DNA of 64,000 nt from Nematostella vectensis (Eukaryota; Cnidaria; Anthozoa; Actiniaria; Edwardsiidae). The stretch covers positions 7,749,501 to 7,813,500 of the forward strand of contig NC_064035.1 in the NCBI RefSeq assembly GCF_932526225.1, given 5' to 3'. Position 1 is the first letter of the stretch, and each line of letters opens with the position of its first letter. Under the pieces are notes generated by a model that saw only the letters and a program-made list of their open reading frames with translations, did no database searches and had not been told where the DNA came from. This document shows positions 1-11,900 of the stretch, one piece after another. The position numbers and the translations under genes are program-made.

Positions 1-2540
1 TGTGGGTTGGTAGGGCTACTGTATGTGTGGGTTGGTAGGGCTACTGTATGTGTGAGTTGGTAGGGCTACTGTATGTGTGGGTTGAAAGGGCTACTGTGTG
101 TGGGTTGGTAGGGCTACTGTATGGTGTGTGGGTTGGTAGGGCTACTGTATGTGTGGGTTGGTAGGGCTACTGTGTGTGTGGGTTGGTAGGGCTACTGTGT
201 GTGTGTGGGTTAGTAGGGCTACTGTATGTGTGAGTTGGTAGGGCTACTGTATGTGTGGGTTGGTAGGGCTACTGTATGTGTGGGTTGGTAGGGCTACTGT
301 ATGTGTGGGTTAGTAGGGCTACTGTGTGGTTGGTAGGGCTACTGTATGTGTGGGTTGGTAGGGCTACTGTATGTGTGGGTTGGTAGGGCTACTGTATGTG
401 TGGGTTGGTAGGGCTACTGTATGTGGGTTGGTAGGGCTACTGTATGTGTGGGTTGGTAGGGCTACTGTATGTGTGGGTTGGTAGGGCTACTGTATGTGTG
501 GGTTGGTAGGGCTACTGTATGTGTGGGTTAGTAGGGCTACTGTATGTGTGGGTTGGTGGGGCTACTGTATGTGTGGGTTGGTAGGGCTACTGTATGTGTG
601 GGTTGGTGGGGCTACTGTATGTGTGGGTTGGTGGGGCTACTGTATGTGTGGGTTGGTAGGGCTACTGTATGTGGGTTGGTAGGGCTACTGTATGTGTGGG
701 TTGGTAGGGCTACTGTATGTGTGGGTTGGTAGGGCTACTGTATGTGTGGGTTGGTAGGGCTACTGTATGTGTGGGTTAGTAGGGCTACTGTATGTGTGGG
801 TTGGTGGGGCTACTGTATGTGTGGGTTGGTAGGGCTACTGTATGTGTGGGTTGGTGGGGCTACTGTGTGTGTGTGGGTTGGTAGGGCTACTGTATGTGTG
901 GGTTGGTAGGGCTACTGTATGTGTGGGTTGGTAGGGCTACTGTATGTGTGGGTTGGTAGGGCTACTGTATGTGGGTTGGTAGGGCTACTGTATGTGTGGG
1001 TTGGTAGGGCTACTGTATGTGTGGGTTGGTAGGGCTACTGTATGTGGGTTGGTAGGGCTACTGTATGTGTGGGTTGGTAGGGCTACTGTATGTGTGGGTT
1101 GGTAGGGCTACTGTATGTGTGGGTTGGTAGGGCTACTGTATGTGTGGGTTGGTAGGGCTACTGCATGTGTGGGTTGGTAGGGCTACTGTATGTGTGGGTT
1201 GGTGGGGCTACCGTATGCGTGGGTTGGTAGGGCTACTGTATGTGTGGGTTGGTAGGGCTACTGTATGTGTGGGTTGGTGGGGCTACTGTATGTGTGGGTT
1301 GGTAGGGCTACTGTATGTGTGGGTTGGTGGGGCTACTGTGTGTGTGTGGGTTGGTAGGGCTACTGTATGTGTGGGTTGGTAGGGCTACTGTATGTGTGGG
1401 TTGGTAGGGCTACTGTATGTGTGGGTTGGTAGGGCTACTGTATGTGGGTTGGTAGGGCTACTGTATGTGTGGGTTGGTAGGGCTACTGTATGTGTGGGTT
1501 AGTAGGGCTACTGTATGTGTGGGTTGGTGGGGCTACTGTATGTGTGGGTTGGTAGGGCTACTGTATGTGTGGGTTGGTGGGGCTACTGTGTGTGTGTGGG
1601 TTGGTAGGGCTACTGTATGTGTGGGTTGGTAGGGCTACTGTATGTGTGGGTTGGTAGGGCTACTGTATGTGTGGGTTGGTAGGGCTACTGTATGTGTGGG
1701 TTGGTAGGGCTACTGTATGTGTGGGTTGGTAGGGCTACTGTATGTGTGGGTTGGTAGGGCTACTGTATGTGTGGGTTGGTAGGGCTACTGTATGTGTGGG
1801 TTGGTGGGGCTACTGTGTGTGTGTGGGTTGGTAGGGCTACTGTATGTGTGGGTTGGTGGGGCTACTGTATGTGTGGGTTGGTAGGGCTACTGTATGTGTG
1901 GGTTGGTAGGGCTACTGTATGTGTGGGTTGGTAGGGCTACTGTATGTGTGGGTTGGTGGGGCTACTGTATGTGTGGGTTGGTAGGGCTACTGTATGTGTG
2001 GGTTGGTAGGGCTACTGTATGTGTGGGTTAGTAGGGCTACTGTATGTGTGGGTTGGTGGGGCTACTGTATGTGTGGGTTGGTAGGGCTACTGTATGTGTG
2101 GGTTGGTGGGGCTACTGTGTGTGTGTGGGTTGGTAGGGCTACTGTATGTGTGGGTTGGTAGGGCTACTGTATGTGTGGGTTGGTAGGGCTACTGTATGTG
2201 TGGGTTGGTAGGGCTACTGTATGTGTGAGTTGGTAGGGCTACTGTATGTGTGGGTTGGTAGGGCTACTGTATGTGTGGGTTGGTAGGGCTACTGTATGTG
2301 TGGGTTAGTAGGGCTACTGTATGTGTGGGTTGATAGGGCTACTGTATGTGGGTTGGTAGGGCTACTGTATGTGTGGGTTGGTAGGGCTACTGTATGTGTG
2401 GGTTGGTAGGGCTACTGTGTGTGGGTTGGTAGGGCTACTGTATGGTGTGTGGGTTGGTGGGGCTACTGTGTGTGTGGGTTGGTGGGGCTACTGTATGTGT
2501 GGGTTGGTAGGGCTACTGTGTGTGTGGGTTGGTAGGGCTA
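1..2540. repeat. 25-bp G-rich minisatellite, about 100 tandem copies
   Basis: Head-to-tail copies of a 25-bp unit (core GGGTTGGTAGGGCTACTG followed by TATGTGT) run from the left edge to 2540. Variants recur through the array: GGTTAGTAGG, GGTTGGTGGG, and expanded GTGTGTGTGTGGG steps near 869, 1337, 1587, 1817 and 2116. Because 25 is not a multiple of 3 and the unit lacks stops, long frames stay open on the plus strand; these are not genes. The array lies downstream of VPS50 exon 12, so it is inside a VPS50 intron if the gene continues left. The true length is unknown because the array is cut by the window edge. Confidence 0.97.
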
Positions 2541-2993
2541 AGAGTGTTTGTGTATCCCATCACCTTGCAAAGCCCACTGTAGTGGACATGCTGTTGACCA
2601 TCATCCGTGATGCAGTCAGATGCATCCCCCTGCCAACACAACACCAAATGCATAATCTTTTTCTCTTAATTATTTTTATTTATAATATCTACTGCTACCA
2701 TCAGCAGCATACAATCAAGAATGAATATATAATTTATAACTTGCTATACGAAATGAACTGTACCTCCAAATGATTGTTGATTACTGCAAATGAGACTTGA
2801 TTGATATGATTCATAAAATGGATTATCATCTGGTCCATTGCAATCTAGATACACAATAGCAAGCATTGTTAGAAAACATACTATGTACCATATTTTACAG
2901 GACAGAGACAAGAAAGACCTTTTACCTACCCAAGTTCAACCCAAATTGGTAGTCTTTTTAGACCTTAATACAGCAAAGTAGAAACGCTCATAC

Positions 2994-5900
2994 CTGGGTC
3001 TTGCCAAGGTATCTGAAAGCCGTCTGAAGTCTCTCGTAATGTGCAGCGTCAAAGTCACAACATGTCCTAGTCAGAGCTACACTCAATTGTTTCTAAACAT
3101 GACAAAAAAGGATAACATGGAGTTCCTGGTATGATAGCCTAGTGATAAGGGCTTCCTCAAGGTCAGCTTGTTTGGGCTTTTTGAGGCAGTAACGGATCAA
3201 GGGGGACGACTTAGGTGGTTTAAACCCCCCTCTTGGCCTGCCAAGGAAAGTTCCATCTCTTTTGCTGCATTATATTTTCAACAAAGTGCTCAGAGAATGA
3301 AGGAGCTTGGGACCCAGGTAGGGCAGCAAACAATAAAGTGTTTTCTTCATTTGTGAACATTATATCACTAACAACTGCCATCTAAGATAGGAATTTGTGT
3401 CTGTGTGAGACAGAGAGCCAAATGTTGAATCAAACCCCGAAAAAAAATAATCCGCCTCTGTGAGATGTACTAAAAGCCAACTCCAGAACTTAGGAACAGT
3501 GGATCGCAAAAGAACCATAAAGGAGACTGGACAGTGATAAGGTCTTTAGTGACAGTGCTTACACACTCATTCATGAATGTAAGTTCATTAAGTAGGTGTT
3601 GCATAATACGTCAAGCAATAGTGGCTTTTTCTCAGTCATGCATAAACTTCCCTCAATGTTTACCTCAATATCGATTAGTGTTTCTTGGAGGTTTGAGCTC
3701 AGTTCACTAAAAATAGACATTCATCATTAGGTAAAAATTAAAGGCTTTATTAAAAAAAAGGTGTTCAGTAGTTTTTCACCTTATACACAAGTAATGCTTG
3801 TAGGATCGAGCTGCTTTTTCACACTCAAGGCACAGATTGATAGCTCCAGGGTAATCTTCCTCCTGTGCCACAAAGGTCATACAATATAAGTACAACAAAC
3901 CTGATATTCTATGCTCAGGGACATACAATATTAGTACAACAAACCAGATATTCTATGCGACATAAAATATAAGTACAACAAACCAGATATTCTATGCCAA
4001 GGGACATACAATATAAGTACAACAAACCAGATATTCTATGCCCATGGACATACAATATAAGTACAACAAACCAGATGTTCTATGCCAAGGGACATACAAT
4101 ATAAGTACAACAAACCAGATATTCTATGCCCAGGGACATACAATATAAGTACAACAAACCAGATATTCTATGCTCAGGGACATACAATATAAGTACAACA
4201 AACCAGATATTCTATGCCAAGGGACATACAACATAAGTACAACAAACCAGATATTCTATGCTCAGGGACATACAATATAAGTACAACAAACCAGATATTC
4301 TATGCCAAGGGACATACAATATAAGTACAACAAACCAGATATTCTATGCCCAGGAACATACAATATAAGTACAACAAACCAGATATTCTATGCCAAGGGA
4401 CATACAATATAATTACAACAAACCAGATATTTTATGCCCAGGGACATACAATATAAGTACAACAAACCAGATATTCTATGCCAAGGGACATACGATATAA
4501 GTACAACAAACCAGATATTCTATGCGTCATAAAATATAAGTACAACAAACAAGATATTCTATGCCAAGGGACATACAATATAAGTACAACAAACCAGATA
4601 TTCTATGCCCATGGACATACAATATAAGTACAACAAACCAGATATTCTATGCCCAGGAACATACAATAAAAGTACAACAAAACAGATATTCTATGCTCAG
4701 GGACATACAATATAAGTACAACAAACCAGATATTCTATGCCAGAGACATACAATATAAGTACAACAAACCAGATATTCTATGCTCAGGGACATACAACAT
4801 AAGTACAACAAACCAGATATTCTATGCTCAGGGACATACAATATAAGTACAACAAACCAGATATTCTATGCCAAGGGACATACAATATAAGTACAACAAA
4901 CCAGATATTCTATGCCCAGGAACATACAATATAAGTACAACAAACCAGATATTCTATGCCAAGGGACATACAATATAATTACAACAAACCAGATATTTTA
5001 TGCCCAGGGACATACAATATAAGTACAACAAACCAGATATTCTATGCCAAGGGACATACAATATAAGTACAACAAACCAGATATTCTATGCGTCATAAAA
5101 TATAAGTACAACAAGCCAGATATTCTATGCCAAGGGACATACAATATAAGTACAACAAACCAGATATTCTATGCCCATGGACATACAATATAAGTACAAC
5201 AAACCATATATTCTATGCCCAGGAACATACAATAAAAGTACAACAAAACAGATATTCTATGCTCAGGGACATACAATATAAGTACAACAAACCAGATATT
5301 CTATGCCAGAGACATACAATATAAGTACAACAAACCAGATATTCTATGCCAAGGGACATACAATATAAGTACAACAAACCAGATATTCTATGCTCAGGGA
5401 CATACAATATAAGTACAACAAACCAGATATTCTATGCCAAGGGACATACAACATAAGTACAACAAACCAGATATTCTATGCTCAGGGGCATACAATATAA
5501 GTACAACAAACCAGATATTCTATGCCAAGGGACATACAATATAAGTACAACAAACCAGATATTCTATGCCCAGGAACATACAATATAAGTACAACAAACC
5601 AGATATTCTATGCCAAGGGACATACAATATAATTACAACAAACCAGATATTTTATGCCCAGGGACATACAATATAAGTACAACAAACCAGATATTCTATG
5701 CCAAGGGACATACAATATAAGTACAACAAACCAGATATTCTATGCGTCATAAAATATAAGTACAACAAACCAGATATTCTATGCCAAGGGACATACAATA
5801 TAAGTACAACAAACCAGATATTCTATGCCCATGGACATACAATATAAGTACAACAAACCAGATATTCTATGCCCAGGAACATACAATAAAAGTACAACAA

Positions 5901-8900
5901 AACAGATATTCTATGCTCAGGGACATACAATATAAGTACAACAAACCAGATATTCTATGCCAGAGACATACAATATAAGTACAACAAACCAGATATTCTA
6001 TGCTCAGGGACATACAATATAAGTACAACAAACCAGATATTCTATGCTCAGGGACATACAATATAAGTACAACAAACCAGATATTCTATGCCAAGGGACA
6101 TACAATATAAGTACAACAAACCAGATATTCTATGCCCAGGAACATACAATATAAGTACAACAAACCAGATATTCTATGCCAAGGGACAAACAATATAATT
6201 ACAACAAACCAGATATTTTATGCCCAGGGACATACAATATAAGTACAACAAACCAGATATTCTATGCCAAGGGACATACAATATAAGTACAACAAACCAG
6301 ATATTCTATGCGTCATAAAATATAAGTACAACAAACCAGATATTCTATGCCAAGGGACATACAATATAAGTACAACAAACCAGATATTCTATGCCCATGG
6401 ACATACAATATAAGTACAACAAACCAGATATTCTATGCCCAGGAACATACAATAAAAGTACAACAAAACAGATATTCTATGCTCAGGGACATACAATATA
6501 AGTACAACAAACCAGATATTCTATGCCAGAGACATACAATATAAGTACAACAAACCAGATATTCTATGCCAGGGACATACAATATAAGTACAACAAACCA
6601 GATATTCTATGCCAAGGGACATACAATATAAGTACAACAAACCAGATATTCTATGCCAAGGGACATACAATATAAGTACAACAAACCAGATATTCTATGC
6701 TCAGGGACATACAATATACAGTACCGCTCACGAACATAGGGACACTGTTCGCGAAACTTTCGCGAACAGCGTTCGCGAAATTCGCGACCGACGTTCGCGA
6801 AATTCGCGAACATATAGACTGTTCGCGAACACGCTGTTCGCGAACAGATGCAAAATAAACGGTTTGACGGACGGTAACGTCTGATCCAGGGCAAAATAAC
6901 AGCTGGAACAGCGAGAAGCCATTTATTTGACAAAGACTTGTATTAGACAGAATATAAGTTTGGGGAATGAATGCTGATCGCTTGATATTCCTTGAAGATT
7001 TTCGAATGTGTGTTAACTGCTAGCCAATACTTTTAAACAGCGGGAAGCCATTTATTTCACAAAGCAAAGACTTGTACTAAACACGGGAGAATTAGTTTGA
7101 GGAGGGAATGCCGATCGCTTGATATTCTTCGAAGATTGTCGAATGTGTGTTAACTGCTAGCGAATACTTAGAAAAGCGGGAAGCCATTTATTTGACAAAG
7201 CAAAGACTTGTACTAAACACGGGAGAATTAGTTTGAGGAGGGAATGCCGATCGCTTGATTTTCTTCGAAGATTTTCGAAATGTGTCAGAAAACTGCTAGC
7301 GTAGGCTTAATAACAGCGGGAAGCCATTATTTGACAAAGACATGCAATAAACACAGGATAATAAGTTTGAGGAAGGAACGCCGATCGATCGCTTGATATT
7401 ATTCGAAGATTTTCGAAATGTGTGAAAACTGCTAGCGAAGACTTAATAACAGCGGGAAGCCATTTATTTGACAAAGACATGTAATAAACACATGAGAATT
7501 AGTTTGAGGAGGGAATGCCGATCCCTTGATATTCTTCGAAGATTGTCGAATGTCTGTTAACTGCTAGCGAATACTTTGAAAAGCGGGAAGCCATTTATTT
7601 GACAAAGCAAAGACTTGTACTTGATATTATTCGAAGATTTTCTAAATGTGTGAAAACTGCTAGCGAAGACTTAATAACAGCGGGAAGCCATTTATTTGAC
7701 AAAGACATGTAATAAACACTGGAGAATTAGTTTGAGGAGGGAATGCCGATCGCTTGATTTTTTTCGAAGATTTTCGAAATGTGTGAAAACTGCTAGCGTA
7801 GACTTAATAACAGCGGGAAGCCATTATTTGACAAAGACATGCAATAAACACAGGATAATTAGTTTGAGGAAGGAACGCCGATCGATCGCTTGATATTATT
7901 CGAAGATTTTCGAAATGTGTGAAAACTGCTAGCGAAGACTTAATAACAGCGGGAAGCCATTTATTTGACAAAGACATGTAATAAACACATGAGAATTAGT
8001 TTGAGAAAGGAATGCCGATCGGCATTCCTTCTCCCGTGTTTATTACAAATATTTGTCAAATAGAATTTCAAAATTCTTCGCTAGCAGTTTTCACACATTC
8101 GAAAATCTTCGAAGGAGATCAAGCGATCGGCATTCCTTCTCCCGTGTTTAGTACAAGTCTTTGCTTTGTCAAATAAATGGATTCCCGCGGTTCAAAGTTC
8201 TTCGCTAGCAGTTTTCGCACATTCGAAAATCATCGAAGAATATCAAGCGATCGGCATTACTTCCCCAAACAAATTCTCCCGTGTCTAATACAAGTTTTTG
8301 TCAAATAAATGGCTTCTCAGTGTTCAAAAGGATTGGCTAGCAGTTTTCACACAATCGAAAATCTTCGAATAATATCAAGCGATCGGCATTCCCTCCTCAA
8401 ACTAAAGAGATGGCTTTCCGATGTTCAAAATTCTTCGCTAGCAGTTTTCACACATTCGAAAATCTTCGAAGGATATCAAGCGATCGGCATTCCTTCTCCC
8501 GTGTTTATTACGAGTATTTGTCAAATAGAATTTCAAAATTCTTCGCTAGCAGTTTTCACACATTCGAAAATCTTCGGCATTCATATTCCCGTGTTTATTA
8601 CAAGTATTTGTCAAATAGAATTTCAAAATTCTTCGCTAGCAGTTTCACACATTCGAAAATCTTCGAAGGATATCAAGCGATCGGCATTCCTTCTCCCGTG
8701 TTTATTACGAGTATTTGTCAAATAGAATTTCAAAATTCTTCGCTAGCAGTTTTCACACATTCGAAAATCTTCGAAGGATATCAAGCGATCGGCATTCCTT
8801 CCCCAAATTAATTATCCCGTGTGTAATACAAGTATTTGTTAAATAAATGGCTTCCCGCTGTTCAAAAGTATTCGCTAGCAGTTGTCACATTCGACAATCT

Positions 8901-11900
8901 TCAAAGCATATCAAGCGATCGACATTCCTTCCCTCTTCGAGGCAATCTTTTGAGAATAAACTAACTAACTTTTTTGCCTGTGTCTGCCCTCGTAAATCCA
9001 CGATCGAATCCTCCGCATGCTTTGGCTTTCATCCGCCATCTTTATCGTCTTTATTTCTCAAACTTGAAAGTGTCTTGTCTTGATCGTCTACAAATAATTG
9101 AACTGAAGGTATATCAGACTATAACTGAATTTGTTGTTTCTGATTTTAACGATAACCATAGCTCTCAGCTGACTTTTACACGAACAATTTATTTGAATCG
9201 CTTGCAGAACTCCTGTATGTATTTTAAGTGAGTATCAGTACTGTAAGTCTTCGGTTACGAGGTACGAGTTCCCGTTTGTCAAACGGTTTGTCCCGGTCTG
9301 TTCGCGAACACCAGCTGTTCGCGAACAATTTCGCGAACATATGTCCACATGTTCGAGAGCGGTACTGTAAGTACAACAAACCAGATATCCTATGCCAAGG
9401 GACATACAATATAAGTACAACAAACCAGATATTCTATGCCAAGGGACATACAATATAAGTACAACAAACCAGATATTCTATGCTCAGGGACATACAATAT
9501 AAGTACAACAAACCAGATATTCTATGCACATGGACATACAATATAAGTACAACAAAACAGATATTCTATGCTCAGGGACATACAATATAAGTACAACAAA
9601 CCAGATATTCTATGCCAGGGACATACAATATAAGTACAACAAACCAGATATTCTATGCCAGGGACATACAATATAAGTACAACAAACCAGATATTCTATG
9701 CCAAGGGACATACAATATAAGTACAACAAACCAGATATTCTATGCCAAGGGACATACAAATCAAGCAATGTACAACAAATCAGATATACAAAACCCATGT
9801 CTAAACACTATGACATTCAAGCTGCAGACTTTGAAGAGCCCTTGTCAGACTTTGTAATTGTTTTTCATTAAATATTGGAAACAAAATATTAATTTGTGTG
9901 AAATACCCATCAAAAAACAAAAGTAATTTATTTATGAAAAATTTCAATCGAAAATATGACATTGGCTTCTCCAAATCAGCCAATGGAAATGGATGGTTTC
10001 TCACACTTGGTTCTTGGGTAGGGTGACAAAATGACAGCTGACTAGGGTGATTTGGATACTCAAAAAAGGATACACACAAAAACAATGCAGTTAATGGCTT
10101 ATTCAACACTAACCTCTAACATCTCTTTTAGTCGGATATCTGTTCTTTGCTAAATGAGAAACGCATAGTAAGTATGATTCACAATTAGTGCAGGGGCTGG
10201 TTTAAAGACTGCCATTTTTCACAATGGCCCCACAATAATAATGATAAGTTTTACTTGTGTTGTACCGTTTTTCTTCTTGACATTATTCTTCCCTTGTGGA
10301 AGCACAAAAAGCTGAAATACTCACAAGAGTTTTAATTGTTTTTAATGAATCCATCAGGTTCAGAAGATGCTGCTTCTTGCGGTGTTTAGCTAAGATTCCC
10401 AACCCTCCAACAGACACTCCACATCTCGCTCTGTCCAGTTGCCTTTAAGACACGACAGAAAACCACAAAAATAAAAAAATTAGCACCAGGAAACGGCCAT
10501 GCACAATTGACATAATTACCATTTGATCAATAAGCTGAGATAATAAGAGAAAAACTATAAAAGACATACTCAATAGCTTTAATGAAAAATAGGCCCGTTC
10601 ATGTATGTATCTGCTGCAATGGCTATCATAAAAATAGCCTGCAAAGACGTGTAGGTATCTGATGCAATAGGCATAATTATAAATAGGCTGCAAAGACGTT
10701 TATGTATCTGGTGCAATAGCTATAATAATAAAAAGGCCTGCAAAGGTATGCATGTAGCTGGTGCAACACCTTTCATGAAAAATAGGCTCGAAAATATGTT
10801 CATGTATCTGGTGCATTAGCTATAATGAAAAATAGGCCCATAAAGTTGTGTGTGTAACTGGTGCAAAAGCTTTCATAAAAATAGGCCCGAAAATATGTTC
10901 ATGTATCTGGTGCATTAGCTATAATGAAAAATAGGCCCATAAAGGTGTGTGTGTAACTGGTGCAAAAGCTTTTATAAAAATAGGCCCGAAAATATGTTCA
11001 TGTATCTGGTGCATTAGCTATAATGAAAAATAGGCCCATAAAGGTGTGTGTGTAACTGGTGCAAAAGCTTTCATAAAAATAGGCCAGTAAAGTGGGCATG
11101 TATATGGTGCAATGGCTATCATGAAAAATAGGCCTGCAAAGGTGTGTATGAATCTAATGTAACAGATATAATTAAAAATAAGCCCGCAATGGTGTGCATG
11201 TAACTGGTGCAATAGCTATCATGAAAAAGGTTTTATTTCATTTCAAGAATGGCAAGGTTGGACTCTGAATGAGGCCTGAGCTTGTTTTTTTTTCTGGCTC
11301 TCTGCAATTTGAACATAAACTGCTTGTCTTGTCAGAAATAAATAATAAATTACAGTGCTAACCTTCTGCCTCTGTCACATATGGTGGAAGCATTCTGAAG
11401 AGCTTCTTGTAGCTCCATGACTCGTTGTAATTCCTGCGAAATTTATACAGAATAAGAATGCCACATTTTTAATAATACGATTCAAATAATATCTAGAAAA
11501 AAAGTAGTTACCTGTACATAGGCACTGTGATTTTCCAAGACTTTTGTATATAATTTCTTAGAAACCTAGAAAATTGAAGTATAAGAATTATGTAGCTGCT
11601 TCATGACTCACATCAGAAACAGTATTAAATAGGCGACTATTAGGTCACATGATTTCTTAGTGAAAGTCAACAATTAGTCTGAAGATTGGGTATTTTTACC
11701 CTTTTGCTACTATGCTTAGTCTGCTTAGCAGCCGCTCTTTATGCCATTCACGCCTTCCCCACAAGGGGCTGCTACAAACCACATTCCTTTCACATTATTG
11801 ACCAATCAGAATCCTGTTCCAGGATCCTGAAACAGTTCTCTATGCTAATTTTCTTAGTGTGAGTAAGTGGTACTGAGGATATCCAGAAAGTGTTGCATCT

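Noticed and set aside
494..2773. Several 60-130-codon Val/Gly/Cys-rich ORFs in the left array
   Set aside because: They are frames through the 25-bp minisatellite; overlapping frames give the same peptide.
8309..8811. 138- and 133-codon overlapping ORFs
   Set aside because: They cross the inverted arm of the fold-back element; two frames encode the same repeated Phe/His/Ser-rich peptide, so this is repeat-driven.
6719..9795. CRISPR-like array of 43-bp repeats with variable linkers
   Set aside because: The repeats are direct tandem monomers without unique spacers, in an intron-rich eukaryotic gene; no cas genes.
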